From the NCBI GenBank assembly GCA_004555055.1, contig SFJN01000167.1:1-15328 (forward strand): a stretch of 15,328 bases of DNA, in the 5' to 3' direction. Shown here piece by piece: positions 1 to 6,804 of the stretch. The stretch comes from Bacteroidales bacterium. GTDB lineage: Bacteria; Bacteroidota; Bacteroidia; Bacteroidales; Bacteroidaceae. The translations under genes were made by a program, and so were the position numbers. The notes under the pieces were generated by a model. That model worked only from the letters and a program-made list of their open reading frames with translations. It had not been told where the DNA came from and did not search any database. Every line of letters starts with the position of its first letter. Position 1 is the first letter of the stretch.

Positions 1-1
1 G

Positions 2-262
2 CTGAACCTGAGCGTTCTGGCTCCTGTGTTCCAGCCCGTTCCCGGCAAGGGTAACTTCTTCCTCGAAGCTCTGGCGAAGACCGGTGCCGGTGAGAAGTAT
101 CAGCTCTTCGGCCAGATCGGCCTTGACCACGGCCCCGAGTGGTACCACGGCAAGTTCACCGGCATTGCCCAGAGCTTCACCGCTCCCAAGTACAGCCGGA
201 GCGTGTTCATTGCCAACGATACGACCAATCCCGTGAACACCAAGGCGGTCGGGGCTGGCTAA
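2..262 (+). CDS. Major capsid protein, C-terminal part (5' truncated by window edge)
   Basis: The open frame enters from the left edge and ends at TAA 260-262, giving about 86 residues. The phrases APVFQPVPGKGNFF, GLDHGPEWYHGKFTGI and the Thr/Ala-rich end resemble the C-terminus of major capsid proteins in Firmicutes siphoviruses. The capsid shell would be built from this protein. Position supports the call: a gp6-like connector, head closure and gp10-like genes follow in the canonical order. The ATG at 26 is internal and probably not a start. The family call comes from remembered sequence resemblance and gene order, not from a search. The alternative is a capsid decoration or other head protein. 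Confidence 0.65.
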   Translation: MNLSVLAPVFQPVPGKGNFFLEALAKTGAGEKYQLFGQIGLDHGPEWYHGKFTGIAQSFTAPKYSRSVFIANDTTNPVNTKAVGAG

Positions 263-287
263 TTCGATGAAAGGTAGGTGAAAAGCC

Positions 288-533
288 ATGACCGATGCTG
301 AGAAGCTGTCCATGTTGAAGACCATGACCGGCGAGAAGGACGAGGAAGTGCTTTTCACCTACCTTTCTATCGCCGGAAGCAAGGTTCTCAGGAGAGCTTA
401 CCCATATGACGATACCGTGACGGAGGTTCCTGATCGGTACGCCTATACGCAGCTTGAAATTGCTGTGTACCTGATGAATAAGCGTGGGGCTGAGGGTCAG
501 ACCGCTCACAGCGAGAACGGCGTGCGTCCCTGA
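288..533 (+). CDS. gp6-like head-tail connector, possibly truncated at the C-terminus
   Basis: An 81-residue protein with an N-terminal MTDAEKLSMLKTMTGEKDEE stretch, a helical middle and the phrase AVYLMNKRGAEGQTAHSENG. That phrase is characteristic of the phage gp6-like connector family, which forms the ring between portal and tail. The start is supported by AAAGGTAGGTG just upstream. The protein stops abruptly after ENGVRP at TGA 531-533. Family members usually continue for some 15-25 residues after the SE(N/G)GV motif. Another frame (524-550) reads ASLIGGEA and ends at a TGA that overlaps the next gene's ATG. That suggests a small deletion or frameshift near 520. Confidence 0.7.
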   Translation: MTDAEKLSMLKTMTGEKDEEVLFTYLSIAGSKVLRRAYPYDDTVTEVPDRYAYTQLEIAVYLMNKRGAEGQTAHSENGVRP

Positions 534-546
534 TCGGGGGCGAAGC

Positions 547-921
547 ATGAAGACCATGAAGCGAAATCAAGTCCCTTTCTGGTATCTGCTGTATGACCGG
601 AAGGAGGACTTGAAGGACGAGTATGGCAATGAAAGCGGAGAGTCCGCTATCATTTACAAACCCGCAGTCAAGATGGAAGCCAATATCTCTGCCGCCACCG
701 GCTCGGCTCAGGTGGAGCAATTCGGAAATTTCGCCGGGTATGACAAAGTGATCGTTACCGATGACTTGTCTTGCCCGATTGACGAGAATTCCGTGTTGTT
801 CATCGACAAAGAGCCGGAATATGCGGAAGACGGCACTCCGCTTTATGACTACATCGTAAAGAGGGTTGCCAAGAGCTTGAATTCCATCTCCTACGCCGTA
901 AGTAAGGTGAGCGTGTCGTGA
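547..921 (+). CDS. Head closure / head-tail joining protein
   Basis: A 124-residue protein if started at ATG 547. The open frame extends upstream to 484, but that part overlaps the connector gene and has no phage-like sequence. The N-terminus MKTMKRNQVPFWYLLYD followed by a beta-rich body (DKVIVTDDLSCPIDENSVLFID) fits the head closure proteins that sit between the connector and the tail terminator in siphoviruses. The gene sits between a gp6-like and a gp10-like gene, the usual place for this function. Its stop overlaps the next gene's GTG start (GTGA at 918-921), so translation is probably coupled. The role is inferred from position and general character. Confidence 0.55.
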   Translation: MKTMKRNQVPFWYLLYDRKEDLKDEYGNESGESAIIYKPAVKMEANISAATGSAQVEQFGNFAGYDKVIVTDDLSCPIDENSVLFIDKEPEYAEDGTPLYDYIVKRVAKSLNSISYAVSKVSVS

Positions 922-1439
922 AGACTGTCAAGGTTCCTCTTTCTCAGCGTGGTATCGACACGCTGCTTCGAGAGATCGAAAGCTACACGGTATGGCTGAA
1001 AGAACGCTCCCAAGTTCTGCTTGATCGTCTCGCTCAGGCAGGATTTGAGGTAGCTTCCGCTCGTTTCGCAAAAGCCGCTTATGACGGCACCAATGACGCT
1101 TCCGTTTCTATGGAAACGAGAGGTGACGGGGCGAGAGCGGTTGTTGCGGTTGGTGCGTCCGTGCTGTTCATTGAGTTCGGCACCGGCGTTACTTACCCGG
1201 ACAATCACCCGCAAGCCGCAGAGCTTGGCATGAAGCGTGGCGAGTACGGTCAGGGGCATGGTAAGCAATCCTCTTGGGGTTACTACGGCGACCCCGGAAC
1301 AAACGGCGTGGTCAAGATGAAGAAGGACGGAAGCACCGTGGTCATCACCCACGGCAACCCGGCGAATATGCCGATGTATGAAACCGTCAAAGAGCTGGAA
1401 GCTATGTTGCCTGAGCTGGTAAAGGAGGTCTTTTCATGA
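918..1439 (+). CDS. HK97 gp10-like neck / tail component
   Basis: A 173-residue protein starting at GTG 918, coupled to the preceding stop. It has an N-terminal helical region (TLLREIESYTVWLKERSQVL) and the phrase VGASVLFIEFGTGVTYPDNHP. The motif of an aromatic residue followed by EFGTG is typical of HK97 gp10-like proteins, which contribute to the neck and tail completion. The C-terminus (NPANMPMYETVKELEAMLPELVKEVF) matches the usual terminal helix that begins near a Pro-Met-Tyr segment. Length is normal for the family and the frame is intact. The next gene's ATG (1436) overlaps the stop by four bases. Confidence 0.8.
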   Translation: MKTVKVPLSQRGIDTLLREIESYTVWLKERSQVLLDRLAQAGFEVASARFAKAAYDGTNDASVSMETRGDGARAVVAVGASVLFIEFGTGVTYPDNHPQAAELGMKRGEYGQGHGKQSSWGYYGDPGTNGVVKMKKDGSTVVITHGNPANMPMYETVKELEAMLPELVKEVFS

Positions 1440-1837
1440 TTGATGTGGAAAATCAGATTTACACACCGATTGCGGAAGCCCTCAGAGTCCAGTTTCCGGG
1501 TATCAAGGTGAGCGGCGAGTATGTCAAAGCTCCTTCCGGCTTTCCCTTTGTGAGCATTGTCGAGCAGGACAACTACCCGACAGTGGAACACATGACCACC
1601 AGCGAAACGGAGCAATTCGCAACGCTGATGTATGAGGTGAATGTCTACTCCGACAAGGCTACCGGAAAGAAGTCTCAGTGTCGGAGCATTATGAAATTCG
1701 TTGATGACATGATGTATCAGCGAAATTTCAGGCGCATTTCCCTTTCCCCTGTTCCCAATTTGGAGAACGCAACGATTTACCGTCTGGTTGCTCGATACAG
1801 AGCTGAAACGGACGGCACTACACTATACAGGAGGTAA
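1436..1837 (+). CDS. Tail terminator / tail completion protein
   Basis: A 133-residue protein overlapping the gp10-like gene by ATGA (1436-1439), with AAAGGAGG just upstream. The layout is an N-terminal helix (IYTPIAEALRVQFPG), then alternating strands (FPFVSIVEQDNYPT; TLMYEVNVYSDK), then a helix (SQCRSIMKFVDDMMYQRNF) and a strand ending in YRAETDG. This fits the small tail-completion proteins (gp37 / DUF3168-type fold) that cap the tail tube next to the head. Gene order agrees, because the major tail protein follows directly. The frame is complete. The exact family is inferred rather than matched to a signature. Confidence 0.65.
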   Translation: MIDVENQIYTPIAEALRVQFPGIKVSGEYVKAPSGFPFVSIVEQDNYPTVEHMTTSETEQFATLMYEVNVYSDKATGKKSQCRSIMKFVDDMMYQRNFRRISLSPVPNLENATIYRLVARYRAETDGTTLYRR

Positions 1838-1842
1838 ATGAA

Positions 1843-2274
1843 ATGGCTATTTCCACCTACAAGGTTTTCCTCATGCACAAGGCCAGTTCTGAGGGAACCT
1901 ACACGAAGCTGATCGACATTAAGGAATTCCCTGACCTCGGCGGCGAACCTGAAATGCTGGAAACGACCACTCTGAGCGACAATATGCAGACCTATATTGC
2001 CGGTATTCAGTCTATGGACGGTCTGTCTTTCTCCGCAAACTACGACATGACCGAGTACCAGAAGCTGAAAGCCTTGGAGGGCAAGAAGGAAAGCTACGCT
2101 GTGTGGTTTGGCGGCACCGAGAGCAGCGGCACGGTCACTCCCGATGGCTCCAACGGCAAGTTCGCCTTTGACGGTGAGCTGTCTGTCTATCCCGTTGGCG
2201 GCGGCGTGAACGAGGTTGTTGGTATGAACATCACCATTGCCCCGTCCAGCCCCATCAAGTTCTCTGCGACCTAA
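1843..2274 (+). CDS. Major tail (tube) protein
   Basis: A 143-residue protein preceded by ACAGGAGGTAAATGAA. The phrases LIDIKEFPDLGGEPEMLETTTLSDNMQTYIAG and the later beta-rich segments (KFAFDGELSVYPVGGGVNEV) are typical of Firmicutes siphovirus tail tube subunits, which stack as rings around the tape measure protein. The length is normal for the short version without an Ig-like extension. The neighbours agree: tail terminator upstream, tail chaperone and tape measure downstream. The start is well set by the RBS and no frame damage is seen. Confidence 0.85.
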   Translation: MAISTYKVFLMHKASSEGTYTKLIDIKEFPDLGGEPEMLETTTLSDNMQTYIAGIQSMDGLSFSANYDMTEYQKLKALEGKKESYAVWFGGTESSGTVTPDGSNGKFAFDGELSVYPVGGGVNEVVGMNITIAPSSPIKFSAT

Positions 2275-2309
2275 GAAACCTACGGCCTGAATGATAAGGA
2301 GGATTTATC

Positions 2310-2651
2310 ATGGCAAAGCAGTTGACCATTACTGACCCCACCAGCGGTGTTACCTACACGCTGGAATACACCCGCAAGACTGTCGAGATGATGGAGAAGC
2401 AGGGCTTTATCGCCGCTGATGTGGAGAAGAAGCCCATGACTCTGCTTCCCGCCCTGTTCGCTGGTGCGTTTCTCGCCCATCACCGCTTCGTGAAGCGTGA
2501 TGTGATCGACAACATCTATGCTCGTCTGAGCCACAAAGACGAGCTGATTAACCGGCTGGTCGAGATGTACAACGACCCGCTGGTGACGCTGCTGGACGAG
2601 CCTGAGCAGGGTGACAGCGAGGGAAACCTGAGCTGGAAGGCTGGCTGGTAA
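2310..2651 (+). CDS. Tail assembly chaperone, short form (gpG-like)
   Basis: A 113-residue protein preceded by ATAAGGAGG. It begins with a short beta region (LTITDPTSGVTYTLEYT) followed by helical segments (TVEMMEKQGF, LLPALFAGAFLAHHRF, INRLVEMYNDPL). It lies between the tail tube gene and the tape measure gene, where the lambda gpG-type chaperone is found. It ends at TAA 2649-2651 after GNLSWKAGW. An in-frame GGGAAAC (2621-2627) just before the stop lets a fraction of ribosomes shift back one base and make a longer G-T-type product. The short form is presumably made in excess and binds the tape measure protein during tail assembly. Confidence 0.82.
   Translation: MAKQLTITDPTSGVTYTLEYTRKTVEMMEKQGFIAADVEKKPMTLLPALFAGAFLAHHRFVKRDVIDNIYARLSHKDELINRLVEMYNDPLVTLLDEPEQGDSEGNLSWKAGW
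2621..2627 (+). promoter_or_regulatory. Programmed -1 ribosomal frameshift site (GGGAAAC)
   Basis: The heptamer GGGAAAC has the X XXY YYZ form and sits in the right phase: the zero frame reads GAG GGA AAC. After slipping back one base the ribosome reads GGG AAA CCT and continues in an open frame that joins the downstream chaperone domain. Lambda and many siphoviruses use the related GGGAAAG at the same place. The slip joins two reading frames that otherwise have no convincing separate start between them. Confidence 0.85.
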
Positions 2652-3106
2652 GCGACCAACCTTCCGGTAACAAGGGGGGCGGCGGCGAACAACGCCCCGC
2701 TCCCCTTTTCGCTTACACGGAAAAATTCAAAGAGGTCTTTCCGTACTACCTGTCTATCGGCATGACCTATGACCAGTTTTGGAATGAAGACTGCGAGTTG
2801 GTCAAGTTTTACCGCAAGGCGGCGCAGATCAGGCAAGACCTAAAAAATCAGGACGCATGGTTACAAGGTGCGTATTTCTATGAAGCCTTGGTTGACGCAG
2901 CTCCTATCCTCAGAGCTTTTGCGAAGAAGGGTACAAAGCCCATTCCTTATCGGGAAGAACCTTTCGACCTGTTTTCCAAGCAGGATAAGAAGAAGCAGAA
3001 AGAGGTTCAGGAGAAGAACGACAACAAGGCAAAGACCTTCATGGAAGCCTTTGCCATTGCGACCAACAAGAAATTTCAAGAGAAAGGTGGTGGCGTAAAT
3101 GGCTGA
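2627..3106 (+). CDS. Tail assembly chaperone T domain, made as a -1 frameshift extension (gpGT-like)
   Basis: This frame is open from before the slip site to TGA 3104-3106. After the slip it reads PELEGWLVSDQPSGNKG, a Gly/Pro-rich linker, then AYTEKFKEVFPYYLSIG, MTYDQFWNEDCELVKFYRKA and a Lys/Glu-rich end. The internal ATG at 2762 has no Shine-Dalgarno sequence in front of it, and coding-like sequence starts well upstream of it. Expression through the GGGAAAC shift is therefore more likely than independent initiation. The product would be the G-T-type chaperone that links the tape measure protein to tail tube subunits. Its 3' end overlaps the tape measure start at 3099. Confidence 0.8.
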   Translation, partial: PELEGWLVSDQPSGNKGGGGEQRPAPLFAYTEKFKEVFPYYLSIGMTYDQFWNEDCELVKFYRKAAQIRQDLKNQDAWLQGAYFYEALVDAAPILRAFAKKGTKPIPYREEPFDLFSKQDKKKQKEVQEKNDNKAKTFMEAFAIATNKKFQEKGGGVNG

Positions 3107-6100
3107 TAATGTGGAAATTCAGGGTTTGGAATTTCAGATTGTCAATGACAGCACTCAGACCGAGCAAGGTCTGGAAGCTCTGAGGAATACCCTTGGTCGT
3201 TTGAGAACGGCTTGTGGGTCTACGGCTACCGGTTTGAGCGGTACTGCTAAGAGCGTGAGAGAGCTGAAAAATGCTCTGCAAGGCTTGAACAGTGGTGATG
3301 TTCAGCAGAAGATCACCCGCATTGCCGGTGCGCTGAACGCCTTGGGTCAGGTCAGCAATGTGAAAATTTCCAGCTCTGTCGCCAATCAGTTGACGGCAAT
3401 CAGCGGTGCGATTGACAACCTGAAATGGACGGACGGCGATAAGCTGACCGCTCTTGCTGACGGTTTGCGCCCTCTGTCCGAGCTTGGAAAGTCCAATCTG
3501 ACCACCTTTATCAATCAGCTTGGGAAGCTCCCCACCGTGATTGAGGAATTGGAAAAGGCAGACATTGACAAGTTCACCCGGCAGATGACCGATCTCGCTG
3601 CCGCCATGAAGCCTTTTGCAGACGAAATGCAGAAGGTGTCCAATGGTTTCTCTGCTTTCCCGTCCAGAATTCAAAGACTGATTACCTCTACCGAGCGGTA
3701 CAACAGCACGGTTCGGAGAGCTACCACCCATACAGGTTTGTTCGGCAAGGCTCTCGGTGGTCTGAAATTCGCCGTGGTTTGGCAGATGGCTCGGAGAGTC
3801 GGAAGTATGCTAGGAACGGTCATCACGGAGTCCAATGAGTATCAGGAGAACATGAACCTGTTTACTGTTGCTATGGGCGAGTATGCTGAGTCTGCTTTGG
3901 AGTACGGAGAAACCGTCAGCGAAGTCTTGGGTATCGACCTGTCTGACTGGATTAGAAATCAGGGTGTGTTCAACACTCTGCTGACCGGCTTTGGTGATAC
4001 CGCTGATAGAGCTGCCCTCATGAGCAAGAACCTGACTCAGCTCGGTTATGACCTCAGTTCTTTCTTCAACATTTCCGTTGAGGACTCCATGCAGAAATTG
4101 CAGTCCGGTATCTCTGGTGAGCTGGAACCCCTGCGGCGTTTGGGCTATGACCTGTCCCAAGCCCGTTTGGAAGCTGTTGCTCTGTCCCTCGGTATTGACA
4201 AGAGCGTATCTTCCATGACTCAGGCTGAAAAGGCAGAGCTGCGCTACTACGCCATTATGACTCAGGTCACTACCGCTCAGGGTGACTTGGCGAGAACGCT
4301 GGAAGCTCCCGCCAATCAGCTTCGTATTCTGAAAGCACAGGTTGAGATGGCTGGCAGAGCTATCGGCAATATCTTCATTCCCGCTCTGAACGCTATCCTG
4401 CCCTATGGCATTGCCGTGGTGCAAATCATTCGGGAGATCGCCAATGCGATTGCGTCCCTGTTCGGTTTCCAGATGACCGAGGTGGATTACTCCGGTATTA
4501 CAAGTGCCGGGGTAGGAGCAGGAGAATTGGCAGACAACCTCGATGACGCTGCCGGTGCTGCCAAGAAGTTGAAGCAGTACACCGCTGGCTTTGACGAGCT
4601 GAATGTGTTCTCCCCTGATACCGCAAGCGGTTCCGGGGTTGGTGCTGGTGGTGGAAGCGGATTTGAATTCGCTCTGCCGGAGTATGACTTCCTCGGAAAC
4701 GCCGTCACGACCAGAGTGGACGAGATCAAGAAAATGCTGGAAAACACCCTTGCAGATATTACGGTCATGGTTTCTGGTTTTTCTCTGGCGGTTGGTGCCA
4801 TTCTGGTTCTGACCGGAGCGAACATTCCTCTCGGCCTTGGCCTGATGGCGGCTGGTGCTGTCGGTTTGGCGGCTACCATCGGTCTGAATTGGAACGGCAT
4901 GAGCGAACAGCTTGCAAATACTCTTGCACTGATTACCGGTGTCGTTGGCGGTTTTATGCTGGCCTTGGGCGCAATCATGGCGTTCTCCGGGGCGAATGTG
5001 CCGTTGGGTATTGCATTGATGGCCTTGGGTGCTGTGAGTCTTGCAACCGCTGCCGTTGTCAACTGGCACAGTAGCGACCAGAATATCACGGACGCTCTGA
5101 CCACCATTACTGGTATTCTTGCTGGTGCTTCTCTGGCGGTAGGCGCAATGCTGGCTCTGACTGGCGTGAATACCCCTCTCGGTATCGCTCTCATGGCGAT
5201 TGGGGCTGTATCTATCGCTTCCGCTGTGGCTCTTAACTGGAACGCTATGGAGGAAGCAATCAGCTCTCCGCTCTCCCGTATCTCCGTTATCGTGGGTACG
5301 GCAATGTTGGCCTTGGGTGCTATCCTCGCTTTCAGCGGCGGCAGTATTCCCCTCGGCATTACCTTGATGTCTTTGGGAGCGGTGTCTATCGCTTCTGCGG
5401 TAGCTCTCAACTGGAATGGTCTGTCTGATGAAGTGTCGAACACGATTGCTCTCATTACGGGTATTGTATCTGTTGCTCTCTTGGCGGTAGGTGCGGTGTT
5501 GGCGTTCTCTGGTGCAAACATTCCTTTGGGTATTGCTCTGCTGGCTGGTGGCGCACTCATGATGGGTACTGCCATTCTTCCCAACTGGTCTATGCTTTCC
5601 GATGAAGTGCAAAACACCCTGAGCATTATTACGGCGGTGGTTAGTGTGGCTCTGCTGGCTGTGGGTGCAATTCTCGCTTTGTCCGGTGCCGGTCTTCCCC
5701 TCGGTATTGGTCTGATGGCTGTTGGAGCTGTTGGTCTTGCCGCAACCGCCGCACTAAACTGGACTACCGTTTTGACCAAGGTGAAGGAAACCCTGAAAAA
5801 CATCGGCATTGCCGCCGGTGCCGCTCTGCTGGCTCTCGGTCTGATCTTGATTGTCAGCGGTGTAGGTCTTCCCCTCGGTATCGGTCTTCTGCTGGCTGGT
5901 GCCGCAACGCTGGCTTCCTCGGTTGCCCTGAATTGGGATTTCTTCTCCGAGAAAATTCAGTATATGTTGGACGGAATTACCACAGCGTTCAAGAGCTTCG
6001 TCAATACTGGCCTTGGTGTATTCGAGGGCTTTGTCAACGGCGTTATCCGCATTATTAACCGAGTGATTTCTTGGGTGAATAGTGCAGTCGGTTGGCTCGG

Positions 6101-6137
6101 CATTGAAATTCCGTTCATTGCGGAAGTCACTACGTGA
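3099..6137 (+). CDS. Tape measure protein with seven hydrophobic repeats, C-terminus cut off by a frame break
   Basis: A 1012-residue protein starting at ATG 3099 after AAAGGTGG, overlapping the chaperone stop. Residues 1-200 are helical, with repeating LxxLxxAL patterns. Residues about 215-455 hold the conserved region of tape measure proteins (FAVVWQMARRVGSMLG, YQENMNLFTVAMGEYAESAL, MQKLQSGISGELEPLRRLGY, AGRAIGNIFIPALNAILPYG). Residues about 550-950 are seven repeats of about 57 residues, each with two hydrophobic helices around a PLGI turn and ending in NW. The protein sets tail length and helps DNA enter the cell. The frame ends at TGA 6135-6137 after IPFIAEVTT, while the expected C-terminal sequence continues in another frame. 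Confidence 0.88.
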   Translation: MADNVEIQGLEFQIVNDSTQTEQGLEALRNTLGRLRTACGSTATGLSGTAKSVRELKNALQGLNSGDVQQKITRIAGALNALGQVSNVKISSSVANQLTAISGAIDNLKWTDGDKLTALADGLRPLSELGKSNLTTFINQLGKLPTVIEELEKADIDKFTRQMTDLAAAMKPFADEMQKVSNGFSAFPSRIQRLITSTERYNSTVRRATTHTGLFGKALGGLKFAVVWQMARRVGSMLGTVITESNEYQENMNLFTVAMGEYAESALEYGETVSEVLGIDLSDWIRNQGVFNTLLTGFGDTADRAALMSKNLTQLGYDLSSFFNISVEDSMQKLQSGISGELEPLRRLGYDLSQARLEAVALSLGIDKSVSSMTQAEKAELRYYAIMTQVTTAQGDLARTLEAPANQLRILKAQVEMAGRAIGNIFIPALNAILPYGIAVVQIIREIANAIASLFGFQMTEVDYSGITSAGVGAGELADNLDDAAGAAKKLKQYTAGFDELNVFSPDTASGSGVGAGGGSGFEFALPEYDFLGNAVTTRVDEIKKMLENTLADITVMVSGFSLAVGAILVLTGANIPLGLGLMAAGAVGLAATIGLNWNGMSEQLANTLALITGVVGGFMLALGAIMAFSGANVPLGIALMALGAVSLATAAVVNWHSSDQNITDALTTITGILAGASLAVGAMLALTGVNTPLGIALMAIGAVSIASAVALNWNAMEEAISSPLSRISVIVGTAMLALGAILAFSGGSIPLGITLMSLGAVSIASAVALNWNGLSDEVSNTIALITGIVSVALLAVGAVLAFSGANIPLGIALLAGGALMMGTAILPNWSMLSDEVQNTLSIITAVVSVALLAVGAILALSGAGLPLGIGLMAVGAVGLAATAALNWTTVLTKVKETLKNIGIAAGAALLALGLILIVSGVGLPLGIGLLLAGAATLASSVALNWDFFSEKIQYMLDGITTAFKSFVNTGLGVFEGFVNGVIRIINRVISWVNSAVGWLGIEIPFIAEVTT

Positions 6138-6396
6138 AGCGGGTGCTGAGATGGTTGGTGCCATTGGTCGCAAGACTGCGGTTGCCAACAATGACCAGAT
6201 CGTTGAGGGTATCACCGCCGGTGTGACTGTCGCCAATGACGGTGTGATCGCCGCCATTTATGCCCTGCTGAACGCAGTCGAGGACAAGGATATGTCCATT
6301 TCCATCGGTGACGATGTGATTGGTCGTTCCTATGACCGATACAATCGGAGCAGAGGTGTCCGTGTGAACAACGGTGCCTTTTCCAACGCTTATTAA
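6082..6396 (+). pseudogene. Out-of-frame 3' fragment of the tape measure gene
   Basis: From about 6133 this frame reads REAGAEMVGAIGRKTAVANN, then a helix-rich end with DKDMSISIGDDVIGRSYDRYNR. This is the typical C-terminus of Firmicutes tape measure proteins. It lies in a different frame from the main gene and overlaps its last 56 bases. In relatives a Gly/Phe-rich link (often of the GGFP...GQLFIA type) sits between IPFIAEV-like sequence and REAG. That link is missing here, so a deletion with loss of phase fits better than a point insertion. ATG 6082 and ATG 6151 are possible starts if the fragment is translated, but neither has a good RBS. A +1 recoding event is a less likely alternative. 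Confidence 0.7.
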
Positions 6397-6408
6397 GGGG
6401 GTGAGGAT

Positions 6409-6792
6409 ATGGCAAGTTTTATCAAGATCAACGGCAATCCCTATCCTTGCCCCCGCCGGGGCTTGAACCTGATGGTTGCCACCATTGTAGACGCTGCCAG
6501 AAATGCAAACGCAGTTACGGTAGGTCAGGTCGTAGGCCGTGAGCAGCAGAAGATCAACAACCTCGAATGGGCTTACCTGACTGCGGAACAGTGGTCGGCA
6601 ATCCTCAAAGAGTTCAAGAATTTCTATGTCACGGTCAGCTACCCGGACATGGTAAATAACACATGGACGGAGAGAAAGATGTACCCCGGCGACAGGACTG
6701 CCGAGCCTTTCCACCTTGACCCCGTGACTCAGCTTCCCTTGGACTACATCAACTGCAAGGTGAACCTGATTGACTGCGGAGAACCGTTTTAA
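6409..6792 (+). CDS. Small distal tail / minor tail protein
   Basis: A 127-residue protein preceded by AAGGGGGTGAGGAT. Its sequence (MASFIKINGNPYPCPRRGL, INNLEWAYLTAEQWSAILKE, FKNFYVTVSYPDMVNN) is mostly beta strands with one helix. The EW.YLTAEQW segment and the YPGDRTAEPF phrase occur in short tail proteins encoded between the tape measure and hub genes of Clostridia phages. It probably connects the tail tube to the hub. It is shorter than classical Dit proteins, so the Dit role is inferred from gene order only. Its TAA is followed at once by the next gene's RBS (6791-6800). Confidence 0.6.
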   Translation: MASFIKINGNPYPCPRRGLNLMVATIVDAARNANAVTVGQVVGREQQKINNLEWAYLTAEQWSAILKEFKNFYVTVSYPDMVNNTWTERKMYPGDRTAEPFHLDPVTQLPLDYINCKVNLIDCGEPF

Positions 6793-6804
6793 GGAGGTGG
6801 CGGC

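Noticed and set aside
3810..5809. Long reverse-strand open frames (about 600 and 440 residues) opposite the tape measure gene
   Set aside because: They mirror the hydrophobic repeat array and its codon bias, have no convincing RBS, and their translations are low-complexity. The + strand gene has clear family motifs.
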